This document shows, piece after piece, positions 36,206 through 46,020 of a DNA stretch of 64,000 bases. Positions within the stretch are counted from its first letter, which is position 1. Each line of letters starts with the position of its first letter. A program made the position numbers and the translations under genes. The notes under the pieces were generated by a model. That model saw only the letters and a program-made list of their open reading frames with translations, did not search any database and was not told the origin of the DNA. This DNA is from Azospirillum fermentarium (GTDB taxonomy: Bacteria > Pseudomonadota > Alphaproteobacteria > Azospirillales > Azospirillaceae): positions 2,194,001-2,258,000 of the forward strand of contig NZ_JAOQNH010000001.1 of assembly GCF_025961205.1 (NCBI RefSeq), read 5' to 3'.

Positions 36206-37158
36206 ACCGCGTTCTCCACCATCCAACCGACCAGAGCGCCATAGGGGATGCCGGCATGGGCCGCCTGTTCCGGTACCAGGGACATGGGCGTCATGCCGGG
36301 CTGATTGTTCAGCTCAAGGAAGTACAGACCTTCTACACCGGGCTTCGCCGGATTCCAGCGGAAATCGCTGCGTGTGACACCACGGCAGCCCAGCGTCTCG
36401 TGCGCCAGCACGGCCAGCCGCTTCGCCTCCTCCGCCACCGCCGCGGGGATGTCGGCGGGCAGGATATGACGGGCGTGGCCGGCGGTGTATTTGGCGGTGT
36501 AATCGAACAGTTCGGTGGTGAAGGCGATCTCGGTCACCGCCAGCGCCCGGCCGTCCATCACCCCGACGGTCAGCTCGCGCCCGGCGATGAACTCCTCCAC
36601 CAGCGCCCGGTCGCCGCACGCCCAATCGCTTTCCAGCGGGGCGTTCTGCCCCTCGCGCACCAGGGTGACGCCGACGGTCGAGCCCTCGTCCACCGGCTTG
36701 ATGATGTAGGGCGGTTCCATCGGGTGGGCGCCGGCGGCGAACAGATCGAACAGCTCGGCCCGCGACACCACCCGCCCGGCGGGGGAGCGCACGCCCACGG
36801 TGTCCAGCACCCGCTTGGTCATCGCCTTGTCCATGGCGATGGCCGAGGCGCGCACGCCCGAATGGGTGAAGGGAAGGCCCAGGAACTCCAGCACGCCCTG
36901 GATGGTGCCGTCCTCGCCGCCGCGGCCATGCAGCGCGTTGAACACCACGTCGGGGCGGGGGGTCAGGGCGCGGACCAGCCCATCGATGTCCCGCTGCACG
37001 TCCACGGCGGTGACGGTGTAGCCCTCGTCCTCCAGCGCGCGGGCGACGGCGGCGCCGCTGACCAGCGACACCTCCCGTTCCGCCGACCAGCCGCCCATCA
37101 GGACGGCCACATGCTTCTTCTGGCTCCGCACGAGCAGGGTGTTCCCCGCGGTGGTCAT
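36190..37158 (-). CDS. ddl: D-alanine--D-alanine ligase
   Basis: 322-residue ATP-grasp enzyme making D-Ala-D-Ala for peptidoglycan. [17 protein letters not shown] is the N-terminal Ddl motif; [33 protein letters not shown] and the C-terminal [16 protein letters not shown] are all present. ATG 37158 overlaps the murB stop by 4 bases (ATGA), which fixes the start. Confidence 0.97.
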   Translation of the reverse strand: MTTAGNTLLVRSQKKHVAVLMGGWSAEREVSLVSGAAVARALEDEGYTVTAVDVQRDIDGLVRALTPRPDVVFNALHGRGGEDGTIQGVLEFLGLPFTHSGVRASAIAMDKAMTKRVLDTVGVRSPAGRVVSRAELFDLFAAGAHPMEPPYIIKPVDEGSTVGVTLVREGQNAPLESDWACGDRALVEEFIAGRELTVGVMDGRALAVTEIAFTTELFDYTAKYTAGHARHILPADIPAAVAEEAKRLAVLAHETLGCRGVTRSDFRWNPAKPGVEGLYFLELNNQPGMTPMSLVPEQAAHAGIPYGALVGWMVENAVCLHD

Positions 37159-38093
37159 GATGCGGTTCCTTCCGTCTTGCCGATCCGCTTGATTTCCCAG
37201 TCGAGCGTCACGCCCGACGTCTCCAGCACCCGCCGGCGCACCTCTTCCCCCAGCGCCTCGAGTTCCGCCGCGGTGGCGTTGCCCAGGTTGAGCAGGAAGT
37301 TGCAGTGCATCTCCGACACCTGTGCGTCGCCGATGCGCAGGCCCCGGCAGCCGGCGGCGTCGATCAGTTCCCACGCCCGGCCGCCGCCGGGGGGGTTCTT
37401 GAAGGTGGAACCCCCGGTGCGCGAACGCACGGGCTGGCTGTCGCTGCGCTTGGCCTGGATTTCGTCCATGCGCGCGGCCACGGCGTCCGCGCTGTCGGGC
37501 GTGCCGCGCAGCACCGCACCGGTGAAGATCAGGTCCGGCGGCAGGGCGCAATGCCGGTAGGTGAAGCCCATGTCCTCAAGCCCGAGGGTGTGGACGCGCC
37601 CCTGCCGGTCGATGGCGGTGGCCGACACCAGCACGTCGCGGATCTCCCGCCCATAGGCCCCGGCGTTCATGCGCAGCGCCCCGCCGATGGTGCCGGGGAT
37701 GCCCGACAGGAATTCCAGCCCGCCCAGGCCGGCGCCGCACGCCACCTTCGCCACGTTCAGATCCAGCGCCGCCGCCCCGGCGGTCACCGTTTCCCCCTCG
37801 GCGGTGATGTCGGCGAAGCCGCGGCCCAGGCGGATCACCACCCCCGGCACCCCGCCGTCGCGCACCAGCAGGTTCGACGCCACCCCGATCACCGTCACCG
37901 GCACGTCCGCCGGCACCCCGGCCAGGAACGCCGCCAGATCGTCCGCGTCCGCCGGGCGGAACATCACCTCCGCCGCCCCGCCGACGCGGAACCACGTCAC
38001 CCCGGCCAGCGGGGCATCGGCGGTCAGCCGTCCGCGCACCGGCGGCAGCCGGTCCAGCAACGAGGGGGTGGGGGAGAGCGCGGCGGCGGTCAT
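37155..38093 (-). CDS. murB: UDP-N-acetylenolpyruvoylglucosamine reductase
   Basis: 312 residues. FAD-binding segments [13 protein letters not shown] and [38 protein letters not shown], and the C-terminal SGSTF-like [18 protein letters not shown]-dependent reduction giving UDP-MurNAc. Type I/IIb length. ATGA overlap with ddl; 6 bases after murC. Confidence 0.97.
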   Translation of the reverse strand: MTAAALSPTPSLLDRLPPVRGRLTADAPLAGVTWFRVGGAAEVMFRPADADDLAAFLAGVPADVPVTVIGVASNLLVRDGGVPGVVIRLGRGFADITAEGETVTAGAAALDLNVAKVACGAGLGGLEFLSGIPGTIGGALRMNAGAYGREIRDVLVSATAIDRQGRVHTLGLEDMGFTYRHCALPPDLIFTGAVLRGTPDSADAVAARMDEIQAKRSDSQPVRSRTGGSTFKNPPGGGRAWELIDAAGCRGLRIGDAQVSEMHCNFLLNLGNATAAELEALGEEVRRRVLETSGVTLDWEIKRIGKTEGTAS

Positions 38094-38099
38094 GGCGGG

Positions 38100-39515
38100 T
38101 TACTCCGTCCCCATCAGCGCGTCCAGCTCGCCCGGCAGGGCGTTGGCCCACTGGGTGATGTTGCCGGCCCCCAGGCAGACCACGAAGTCGCCGGGCTTGG
38201 CGATGTCGCGCACCACCCGCGCCAACTGGTCGGGGGCGTTGAGCGGCAGGGCGTTGCGGTGCCCGTGCATCCGCAGTCCCTCCACCAGCGCGTCGCGGCT
38301 GATGTTGGGGATGGGGGTTTCACCGGCGGCGTAGACGTCGGCCACCAGCACGGTGTCGGCGTCGTTGAAGCAGGTGCAGAATTCCTCGAACAGGCTGGCC
38401 AGCCGGCTGTAGCGGTGGGGCTGGACCACGGCGATGGTGCGCCCGGTGCCGGCGGTGCGGGCCGCCCGCAGCACGGCCGCGATTTCCACCGGGTGGTGGC
38501 CGTAATCGTCGATGACGGTGATGCCATGGGACACGCCGGTGCGGGTGAAACGGCGCTTCACCCCGGTGAACCGGCCCATGGCCTCTTTCATGACCAGATC
38601 GGGGATGCCCATCTCCTGGCCCACGGCAAAGGCGGCCAGCGCGTTCTGCACGTTGTGCGGCCCGAACATGGGCAGGCGCACGCCGCCGATGGTGCGGCGC
38701 TCGCCGCTGCCGCGCTCGGCGATGCACACATCGAAGACGGCGCCGTCCGGCCCCAGCGTCACATCCGCCGCCCGCACGTCGGCCTGGGGCGAGAAGCCAT
38801 AGGTGACGATGCGGCGGTCGGACACGCGGGGGATCATCGCCTGCACTTCCGGGTGATCGATGCACAGGGCGGCGAAGCCGTAGAAGGGAATGTTCTGGAC
38901 GAAGGTGTCGAAGGCGCTGCGCACCTGCTCGAACGACCCGTAGAAGTCCAGATGCTCGGGGTCCATGTTGGTGACCACGGCGATGCAGGCCGGCAGCTTG
39001 GTGAAGGTGCCGTCGGACTCGTCCGCCTCCACCACCATCCATTCACCGGCACCCAGACGGGTGTTGGTGCCATAGGCGTTGATGATGCCGCCGTTGATGA
39101 CCGTGGGGTCCAGGCCTGCGTGCTCCAGCATGGCGCCCACCAGCGAGGTGGTGGTGGTCTTGCCATGGGTGCCGCCGATGGCGATGGCCCATTTCAGCCG
39201 CATCAGCTCGCCCAGCATTTCCGCGCGCCGCACCACGGGGATCAGCGCGCTGCGGGCGGCCACCACCTCGGGGTTGTCGCGCTTGACGGCGGAGGACACC
39301 ACCACCACGGCGGCACTGCCCAGGTTTTCCGCCCGGTGACCGATGTGGACCGCGATGCCCAGATCGCGCAGGCGTTTGACGTTGGCGTTCTCGGTCAGGT
39401 CGGAGCCCTGGACCTCGTAGCCCAGGTTCTTCAGCACCTCGGCGATGCCGCTCATGCCGATGCCGCCGATGCCGACGAAATGGATGGTGCCGATGGTCAG
39501 CGGAAGTGCGCGCAT
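38100..39515 (-). CDS. murC: UDP-N-acetylmuramate--L-alanine ligase
   Basis: 471 residues. N-terminal [20 protein letters not shown] loop [14 protein letters not shown] and EADESDGTF are the MurC hallmarks; the C-terminal domain contains [11 protein letters not shown]. It adds L-Ala to UDP-MurNAc, the first amino-acid step. It starts one base after the stop of the small ORF at 39517. Confidence 0.98.
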   Translation of the reverse strand: MRALPLTIGTIHFVGIGGIGMSGIAEVLKNLGYEVQGSDLTENANVKRLRDLGIAVHIGHRAENLGSAAVVVVSSAVKRDNPEVVAARSALIPVVRRAEMLGELMRLKWAIAIGGTHGKTTTTSLVGAMLEHAGLDPTVINGGIINAYGTNTRLGAGEWMVVEADESDGTFTKLPACIAVVTNMDPEHLDFYGSFEQVRSAFDTFVQNIPFYGFAALCIDHPEVQAMIPRVSDRRIVTYGFSPQADVRAADVTLGPDGAVFDVCIAERGSGERRTIGGVRLPMFGPHNVQNALAAFAVGQEMGIPDLVMKEAMGRFTGVKRRFTRTGVSHGITVIDDYGHHPVEIAAVLRAARTAGTGRTIAVVQPHRYSRLASLFEEFCTCFNDADTVLVADVYAAGETPIPNISRDALVEGLRMHGHRNALPLNAPDQLARVVRDIAKPGDFVVCLGAGNITQWANALPGELDALMGTE

Positions 39516-39516
39516 G

Positions 39517-39768
39517 TCAGCAGTTCCCCCGGCGGAGCATCAGGCGCAGCGTGGCATCGACCGCGTTGTCGGTCAGGCCCATGGGCAGGGCCTCCGCCCC
39601 GGTGATCACGTGCAGGCGGTCGCGCAGGAACCCGTGTGCGCCGGCCAGGGTGCGGGGAATGAGCGGACAGCCGGGCCGCTGGGACCACCGAAGTTCGTCA
39701 CGGGTGGTCTCGGGCGCCCAGTCGCGCAGAGCGCGGTCGATGCGTGGGCGGCGCTGAAGCTGTTTCAT
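39517..39768 (-). CDS. 83-residue ORF between murG and murC, unknown
   Basis: Not recognised. It begins [17 protein letters not shown], is Arg-rich, predicted mostly helical, and ends [10 protein letters not shown] with a terminal Cys. Its ATG overlaps the murG stop by 4 bases (ATGA) and its stop is one base before the murC start, so it is wedged into the operon with the same coupling as its neighbours; this argues strongly that it is translated. No signal peptide or membrane segment, so a soluble cytosolic protein. It could be a lineage-specific regulator or partner of MurG or MurC. Confidence 0.7.
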   Translation of the reverse strand: MKQLQRRPRIDRALRDWAPETTRDELRWSQRPGCPLIPRTLAGAHGFLRDRLHVITGAEALPMGLTDNAVDATLRLMLRRGNC

Positions 39769-40922
39769 TCCGCGGCCTCGGTTCGGGTGGAGGGGGTGGA
39801 GGGGATGCCGGCGGCGGCGGCCTCGGCCATGGCGGTGACGGCGTCGGCCAGCCGGGCCGCCGCGTCGGCCGTGCCCCAGTCGTGGGCGGATGCGGCGGTG
39901 GCCGCCAGGGTATCGGGGGCGGCCAGCAGCGATGCCAGCCGGGCGGCCACCGTCTCGGCGGTGAAGTCGGGCTGCGGGATCATCCAAGCGGCGCCCGCCG
40001 CGTCAAGCTGGCGGGCGTTGGCCGTCTGGTGGTCGTCCATGGCGTGGGGGTAGGGCACCAGCAGCGCCGGGCGCCCAAGGCACGTCAGCTCCGCCACCGT
40101 GGACGCCCCGGCCCGCGTCACCGCCAGATGGCAGGCGGCCAGACGCTGCGGCACGTCGTGGAAGAAGCTGTCCAGCTCCAGCCCGCCCAGGCCGGCGCCG
40201 GCATAGGCGGCGCGCACGCCCTCCAGATCCTCGGGCCGGCACTGCTGCGACAGGTGCAGGCGGGCGCGCAGGCCCTCGGGCAATTGGGTGATGGCGGCGG
40301 GCAGAACCTCGCTCAGCACCCGCGCCCCCTGGCTGCCGCCCATCACCAGCAGGTGGATGGGGCCGTCGGCGGATGGGGCCGCATAGCCGGCATCGCGCAA
40401 GGCGGCGATGGCCGGGCGCACGGGGTTGCCGGTGCGCACCAGCTTGGCCCGGTCGGCATCGCGCAGCCCCGACACCTCGGGGAAGGCCACGGCCAGATGG
40501 CGCACGCCGGGGGCCAGCATCCGGTTGGCCCGGCCCAGCACCGCGTTCTGTTCATGGATCAGGGCCGGCACGCCCGAATGCACCGCGGCGAACACCGTCG
40601 GCACCGACGGGTAGCCGCCGAAGCCCACCACCGCCGCCGGGGTCAGGTGGCGCATCAGCGCGCGGGCCTGCAGCAGCCCGACGCCCATCTGCACCGCCGC
40701 CTTGGCCTTGTTGACGAAGCCGGCGCCGGGCGGGGCGGAATGGATGCGGTGGACCGGCACCTGTTCCAGCGTGCCGCCGAACGCCTGCCCCCGGCGGTCG
40801 GTGACCAGGGTCACCGGATAGCCGCGGTCCAGCAGTTCGCGCGCCAGCGCCTCGGCCGGGAAGAAGTGCCCGCCGGTGCCCCCGGCGGCCAGCATGAACG
40901 GTTTTTCGGACAGGAAGCTCAT
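39765..40922 (-). CDS. murG: UDP-GlcNAc:lipid I GlcNAc transferase MurG
   Basis: 385 residues, GT-B glycosyltransferase making lipid II at the inner face of the membrane. N-terminal AAGGTGGHFFPAEALA, membrane-contact GFGGYPSVP, and C-terminal TRAGASTVAELTCLGRPALL are MurG signatures. The protein has a short Ala-rich C-terminal extension (about 25 residues). ATG 40922. Confidence 0.97.
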   Translation of the reverse strand: MSFLSEKPFMLAAGGTGGHFFPAEALARELLDRGYPVTLVTDRRGQAFGGTLEQVPVHRIHSAPPGAGFVNKAKAAVQMGVGLLQARALMRHLTPAAVVGFGGYPSVPTVFAAVHSGVPALIHEQNAVLGRANRMLAPGVRHLAVAFPEVSGLRDADRAKLVRTGNPVRPAIAALRDAGYAAPSADGPIHLLVMGGSQGARVLSEVLPAAITQLPEGLRARLHLSQQCRPEDLEGVRAAYAGAGLGGLELDSFFHDVPQRLAACHLAVTRAGASTVAELTCLGRPALLVPYPHAMDDHQTANARQLDAAGAAWMIPQPDFTAETVAARLASLLAAPDTLAATAASAHDWGTADAAARLADAVTAMAEAAAAGIPSTPSTRTEAAE

Positions 40923-40936
40923 GACCGCATCCCCCC

Positions 40937-42058
40937 TCAGCTGTCCGTGCCGAAGCGTTTGCGGGTGAAGGCGAGCACCATGCCCATCCCGAACCCCAAC
41001 GCGATCAGCGAGGAACCGCCGTAGCTGATGAAGGGAAGCGTCATCCCCTTGGTCGGCAGAAGATGCAGCGAAGAACCCATGTTGATAAGCGCCTGCAACC
41101 CGAACTGCACCAGCAGACCCGCGGTTGCCAGCAGTACGAAATAGTTGTTGTCGTTGAAGACCCGCGCGAAGCCGCGCAGGACGATGAAGCCGAAGAGAAC
41201 GACAATCCCCAGGCAGAACACAAGCCCCATTTCTTCCCCCGCCACCGCAAAGATGAAATCGGCGTGCGCGTCGGGAAGCGAGAACTTGACCGTGCCCTGA
41301 CCGGGGCCGGTGCCCAAAAGCCCGCCGTTGGCAAAGGCTTCCAGCGAGCGGGTCACCTGATAGGTATCGCCCGAGGCGGGGTTGAGGAAGCGGTCGATGC
41401 GGCTGGTAACGTGGGGAAAGGTGAAGTACGCCCCCACCAGCCCGGCCACACCCAGCCCGGCCAGACCCGCCACCAGCAGCAGGTTCAGACCCGCCAGGAA
41501 GAATTGCGTGAACCACACCGCGCTGATGACGAAGGTCATGCCCAGGTCCGGCTGGGACATCAGCAGCGCCACGGTGATGACGTACAGCACCAGCGCCACC
41601 AGCCAGCCGGGGAAGCCCGGCGACGTGCGGGTCAGCGAGAACAGCCACCCGGCCACCACGGCGAAGGCCGGCTTGACGAATTCCGACGGCTGGATCGACA
41701 TGCCGGGGATGTGGATCCACCGCCGCGCGCCCTTGATCTCCACGCCGACGAACAGGGTGGCGAACACCAGCAGCAGCGACACGCCATACACCGCCAGCGC
41801 CAGCCGCACCACCTTGCGCGGCTGGAGCATGGACACCGCCAGCATGATGAGGACCGAGGGCACCAGCATCATCAGGTGCCGCTCGACGAAATAGAAGGTG
41901 TCGTCGATGCCGATGCGTTCGGCCACCGGCGGGCTGGCCGCGGTGATCAGCACCGTGCCGACCCCCATCAGGATGGCCAGCGCCAGCATCTGCCAGCGGT
42001 CCACCGTCCACCACCAGCGGCCGAAGACGGATTGATCGGTACGGTCGAACGTCACCAT
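40937..42058 (-). CDS. ftsW: Septal peptidoglycan polymerase FtsW
   Basis: 373 residues, SEDS family with about ten transmembrane helices. MSIQPSEFVKPAFAVVAGWL and the C-terminal LPFISYGGSSLIALGFGMGM are conserved; the catalytic Asp lies in the large loop region following GPGQGTVKFSLPDAHADFI. Works with FtsI. ATG 42058; seven bases after murD. Confidence 0.96.
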   Translation of the reverse strand: MVTFDRTDQSVFGRWWWTVDRWQMLALAILMGVGTVLITAASPPVAERIGIDDTFYFVERHLMMLVPSVLIMLAVSMLQPRKVVRLALAVYGVSLLLVFATLFVGVEIKGARRWIHIPGMSIQPSEFVKPAFAVVAGWLFSLTRTSPGFPGWLVALVLYVITVALLMSQPDLGMTFVISAVWFTQFFLAGLNLLLVAGLAGLGVAGLVGAYFTFPHVTSRIDRFLNPASGDTYQVTRSLEAFANGGLLGTGPGQGTVKFSLPDAHADFIFAVAGEEMGLVFCLGIVVLFGFIVLRGFARVFNDNNYFVLLATAGLLVQFGLQALINMGSSLHLLPTKGMTLPFISYGGSSLIALGFGMGMVLAFTRKRFGTDS

Positions 42059-42065
42059 GGCGGGC

Positions 42066-43451
42066 TTATCCCTCTGCCGGCAGGGCGTTGACGAAGCGGG
42101 CGAAGGCGTCCCCGCGGGCCTCGAAGCTGGTGAACTGGTCCCACGAGGCGCACGCCGGGGACAGCAGCACGCAGGCACCGGGCCGGGCTTCGGCCCCGGC
42201 CAGCGCGGCGGCCTTTTCCACCGCCACGTCCAGGGTGCCGCAGCGGGTGAAGGGCACGTTGCGCGCCTCCAGCCAGCCGGCGAAGCGGTCCTGCGCCTCC
42301 CCGATCAGGAAGGCGTGGCGCACGCGGCCCATATAGGCGTCCAGCCCGTCCAGCCCGGTGCTCTTGGCCTGTCCGCCCAGGATCCAATAGATCGGATCGA
42401 AGGTGGCCAGCGCCTTTTCCGTGGCGTCGGCGTTGGTGGCCTTGCTGTCGTTGACGAAGCGCACCGGGCCGATGGTGCGGATCAACTGCTGCCGGTGGGC
42501 AAGGCCGGGGAAGGTCTTCATGGCCGCTGCCGCCGCGGGGCCGGGCACGCCCGCCGCCGTCACCGCGGCATAGGCCGCGGCGGCGTTCTGGGCGTTGTGG
42601 GTGCCGAGCAGGGTGGGCAGGTCGGCCAGCGCCACCACCCGCTCCGCCGCTCCGTCACGGTCGTCCACCAGCCAGCCATCGGCGGCATAGACGCCCCCCG
42701 CCGCCGGCCCGTTGCCGGAGATGGGGCACAGCACCTGATCGCCCGCGGCCTTCAGTTCGGCGTGGATGGCGCGGCAATGGTCGTCGTCCACGCCGATCAC
42801 CGCCGTGCGCGGCTTGGTCTGGCGGTGGAAAATCAGCTTTTTGGCGGCAACGTAGCCGTCCATGCCGCCGTGCCGGTCCAGATGGTCCGGGGTGATGTTC
42901 AGCAGCACCGCCACGTCGAAGGTGATGGAGAGCGTCAGTTCCAACTGGTACGACGACATTTCCAGCACATAGGTGCCCCCGGCCCCCAGGGCCGGCAGGG
43001 TCAGCACCGGCGTGCCCAGGTTGCCGCCCACCGCCGCCCGGTGCCCCACCGCGTCCATGATGTGGCCGATGAGCGAGGTGGTGGTGGATTTGCCGTTGGT
43101 GCCGGTGATGCCGATGAAGGCGGCGTCCCGTTCCGAGCGGCCCAGCAGTTCGATGTCGCACACCACCTCCACGCCGCTTTCGCGGGCGCGGAGTGCTGCC
43201 GGGTGCGGCTTGGGGAAGGTGTGGGGGATGCCGGGCGACCACACGATGGTGGTCAGGTCCGACAGGTCCGCCGTGGAGGGGTCGAAAAGGGTGAACCCCG
43301 CGGCAAGCGCCTCGTCGCGCTTGGCGGGGTTGTCGTCCCACACCAGGGCCTCGGCCCCGCTGCGTTGCAGGGCCGCGGCGGTGGCGAGGCCAGTCTTCCC
43401 CAGCCCCATCACCGCCACCGGCAGCCCGTTCATATAGAAGAGGTCGATCAT
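42066..43451 (-). CDS. murD: UDP-MurNAc-L-alanine--D-glutamate ligase
   Basis: 461 residues. N-terminal AVMGLGKTGLATAAAL, ATP loop GITGTNGKSTTTSLIG, LNITPDHLDRHGGMDGYVAA and FVNDSKATNADATEKAL identify MurD. It adds D-Glu to UDP-MurNAc-L-Ala in the cytosol. Start ATG 43451, seven bases after mraY. Confidence 0.98.
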   Translation of the reverse strand: MIDLFYMNGLPVAVMGLGKTGLATAAALQRSGAEALVWDDNPAKRDEALAAGFTLFDPSTADLSDLTTIVWSPGIPHTFPKPHPAALRARESGVEVVCDIELLGRSERDAAFIGITGTNGKSTTTSLIGHIMDAVGHRAAVGGNLGTPVLTLPALGAGGTYVLEMSSYQLELTLSITFDVAVLLNITPDHLDRHGGMDGYVAAKKLIFHRQTKPRTAVIGVDDDHCRAIHAELKAAGDQVLCPISGNGPAAGGVYAADGWLVDDRDGAAERVVALADLPTLLGTHNAQNAAAAYAAVTAAGVPGPAAAAAMKTFPGLAHRQQLIRTIGPVRFVNDSKATNADATEKALATFDPIYWILGGQAKSTGLDGLDAYMGRVRHAFLIGEAQDRFAGWLEARNVPFTRCGTLDVAVEKAAALAGAEARPGACVLLSPACASWDQFTSFEARGDAFARFVNALPAEG

Positions 43452-43458
43452 GGCCGCC

Positions 43459-44544
43459 TCACCGCAGCTTCAGCGTGGACAGCCCGATCAGGGCCAGGAT
43501 GGTGGCGATGATCCAGAAGCGGATGACCACCGTCGGCTCCGCCCATCCCTTCTTCTCGAAGTGGTGGTGCAGCGGCGCCATGCGGAACACCCGCTTGCCG
43601 GTCAGCTTGAACGAGGTGACCTGAACGATCACCGACACCGTTTCCAGCACGAACAGCCCGCCGATGATGGCCAGCACGATCTCGTGCTTGGTCACGACCG
43701 AGATGGCGCCCAGCGCGCCGCCCAGCGACAGCGATCCGGTGTCGCCCATGAACACCATGGCCGGCGGGGCGTTGAACCACAGGAAGCCCAGGCCGGCACC
43801 GATCAGCGCGCCGCAGAACACCGTCAGTTCGCCCGCCCCCGGCACATGGTGGATCTGGAGGTAGTTGGCGAAGATGGCGTTGCCCGACAGGTAGGAGATC
43901 AGGCCGAAGCAGCCCGCGGCGATCATCGCCGGCACGATGGCCAGCCCGTCCAGCCCGTCGGTCAGGTTGACGGCGTTCGACGCACCGACGATGACGAACA
44001 CCGCCACCGGCACGAAGAACCAGCCCAACTGGATGACGTAATCCTTGACAAAGGGCACGGCCAGCCCGGTCGCCATGGGCGCCTGGGCGATCACGGTGAC
44101 GGCATAGGCGGCGATGGCGCCGATGGCGACCTGTCCCACCAGCTTGGCCTTGCCGGGAAGGCCCTTGGTGTTGCGCTTGGTCAGCTTCAGGTAATCGTCG
44201 CCGAAGCCGATCAGGCCGTAGCCGACGGTCACGAACAGCACCACCCAGACATAGGGGTCGGTGATGTCGCTCCACAGGATGGTGGACAGCGACATGGTGA
44301 CCAGGATCATCAGCCCGCCCATGGTGGGCGTGCCCTTCTTCTTCAGATGCGTTTCCGGCCCGTCGGTGCGGATCGGCTGGCCTTCGCCCTGCTTGCTCTT
44401 CAGCCACGCGATCATGCGGGGGAAGAACACGAAGCTGATGATGAGCGCCGTCAGCACCGCCCCGCCCGTGCGGAAGGTCAGGTAGCGGAACAGGTTCAGC
44501 GGGCTGAAGACGTCGGCCAGGGGGGCCAGGAGATTATAGAGCAT
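43459..44544 (-). CDS. mraY: Phospho-MurNAc-pentapeptide transferase MraY
   Basis: 361 residues, ten transmembrane helices. Catalytic motifs: [26 protein letters not shown] (Asp pair), [13 protein letters not shown] and HHHFEKKGW. It links phospho-MurNAc-pentapeptide to undecaprenyl phosphate giving lipid I. Length standard. Confidence 0.98.
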   Translation of the reverse strand: MLYNLLAPLADVFSPLNLFRYLTFRTGGAVLTALIISFVFFPRMIAWLKSKQGEGQPIRTDGPETHLKKKGTPTMGGLMILVTMSLSTILWSDITDPYVWVVLFVTVGYGLIGFGDDYLKLTKRNTKGLPGKAKLVGQVAIGAIAAYAVTVIAQAPMATGLAVPFVKDYVIQLGWFFVPVAVFVIVGASNAVNLTDGLDGLAIVPAMIAAGCFGLISYLSGNAIFANYLQIHHVPGAGELTVFCGALIGAGLGFLWFNAPPAMVFMGDTGSLSLGGALGAISVVTKHEIVLAIIGGLFVLETVSVIVQVTSFKLTGKRVFRMAPLHHHFEKKGWAEPTVVIRFWIIATILALIGLSTLKLR

Positions 44545-44553
44545 CAGAGGGCC

Positions 44554-46020
44554 TCAGCCTCGCTGACCGGGCGCCGCGGCGGGCGTCGGGGAGGGGTTGT
44601 TGTCGTCGTTGGAGCGGCCAAGGGCGCTCAGCGCCTCGACCACCCGTGCCATGCGGCTGCCCGCGGACCCCTTGACCAGCACCACGTCGCCACCGGCAAC
44701 GCGTTCTGCGACCAGGGGGGCCAGGGCGGCGCTGTCCTCGGCCCACGCGCCGCGGACGGCGGCGGGCAGGGTGTCGAACAGGGCGCGCATGTGGGGGCCG
44801 CAGCAGTAAACGGTGTCGATCCCGGCGGCAAGCAGTGCTGGGGCAAGGCCGGTGTGCAAAGAATCGGCCTTGCTCCCCATTTCGCGCATGTCGCCCAGCA
44901 CCGCCAGCCGCCGCCCGCCGTCGGTGGGCGCCAGCCGGCCCAGAACGGCGAAGGCCGCCTCCATGGCCGCCGGGCTGGCGTTGTAGCTCTCGTCGATCAG
45001 GGTGAAGGCGGCGCCGTCCGTGGTGGTGACGCGGCTGCGCACCCCGCGGCCCTTGACCGAGGGCAGGGTGGCGAAGGCCGCCGCTGCCGCCGGCACGCCA
45101 CCCCCGGCGGCCTTCACCGCCAGCAGCACGGCCAGGCTGTTCATCACCCAGTGCCGGCCGGGCAGGGCGATGGTGTAGTCCACCGCCGCCCCGCCGATGC
45201 GGGCGGACACCCGGCTGTCGTCGGGGCCGAGATCGGCGGCCAGCAGGCGGGCGTCCGCCTCCTCGTGGGTGCCGAAGCTCTTGACCGTCAGGCCCTGGGT
45301 GCGGGCCGCGGCCAGCAGGCGGGCGAAATGGGGGTTGTCGCGGTTCAGCACCGCCACCCCGCCCGGTCCCATGCCGTCGAAGATTTCCGCCTTGGCGTCG
45401 GCGATGGCCTCCACCGACGCGAAGAATTCCATGTGCGCCGGTTCCACCGTGGTGATGACGGCCACCTGCGGATGGACCAGCCGGGACAGTGGCCCCAGCT
45501 CGCCCGCGTGGTTCATGCCCATCTCGAACACGGCATAGGCGCTGTCCGCCGGCATGCGCGCCAGCGACAGGGGCACGCCCCAATGGTTGTTCAGCGAGCC
45601 TTCGGTGGCGAAGGTGGGGGCTTGCGCCGACAGCACGTGGCGCAGCGCCTCCTTGGTGCCGGTCTTGCCCACCGACCCGGTGACGCCGATCACCCGCGCA
45701 CGGGTCCGCACCCGCGACCGGCGGCCCAGGTCGGTCATGGCCGCCAGGGTGTCGTCAACCGCCAGCAGCGGCGCATCGCCGGCCACGCCGGGGGGCACGT
45801 CGCTGACCAGGGCGGCGGCAGCCCCCTTGTCCAGCGCCTGGGCTACGAAGGCGTGGCCGTCGAAGCTCGGCCCCTTGATGGCGATGAACAGGTCGCCGGG
45901 CTTCACCGTGCGGCTGTCGATGGACACGCCGGTGGCCTGCCACCGGGTGCCGGTGGCGCGCCCGCCGGTGGCGGCGGCGGCGTCCTCATCGGTCCACAGG
46001 ATGGGGAGAGTACCGGTCAT
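44554..46020 (-). CDS. murF: UDP-MurNAc-tripeptide--D-Ala-D-Ala ligase
   Basis: 488 residues. VSIDSRTVKPGDLFIAIKGP is the Mur N-terminal motif; ATP loop GVTGSVGKTGTKEAL; ENMGMNH-type EMGMNHAGELGPLSRL; LIDESYNASPAAMEAAF. ATG 46020 overlaps the murE stop by 4 bases, fixing the start. It adds D-Ala-D-Ala, the product of Ddl from the same cluster. Confidence 0.97.
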   Translation of the reverse strand: MTGTLPILWTDEDAAAATGGRATGTRWQATGVSIDSRTVKPGDLFIAIKGPSFDGHAFVAQALDKGAAAALVSDVPPGVAGDAPLLAVDDTLAAMTDLGRRSRVRTRARVIGVTGSVGKTGTKEALRHVLSAQAPTFATEGSLNNHWGVPLSLARMPADSAYAVFEMGMNHAGELGPLSRLVHPQVAVITTVEPAHMEFFASVEAIADAKAEIFDGMGPGGVAVLNRDNPHFARLLAAARTQGLTVKSFGTHEEADARLLAADLGPDDSRVSARIGGAAVDYTIALPGRHWVMNSLAVLLAVKAAGGGVPAAAAAFATLPSVKGRGVRSRVTTTDGAAFTLIDESYNASPAAMEAAFAVLGRLAPTDGGRRLAVLGDMREMGSKADSLHTGLAPALLAAGIDTVYCCGPHMRALFDTLPAAVRGAWAEDSAALAPLVAERVAGGDVVLVKGSAGSRMARVVEALSALGRSNDDNNPSPTPAAAPGQRG

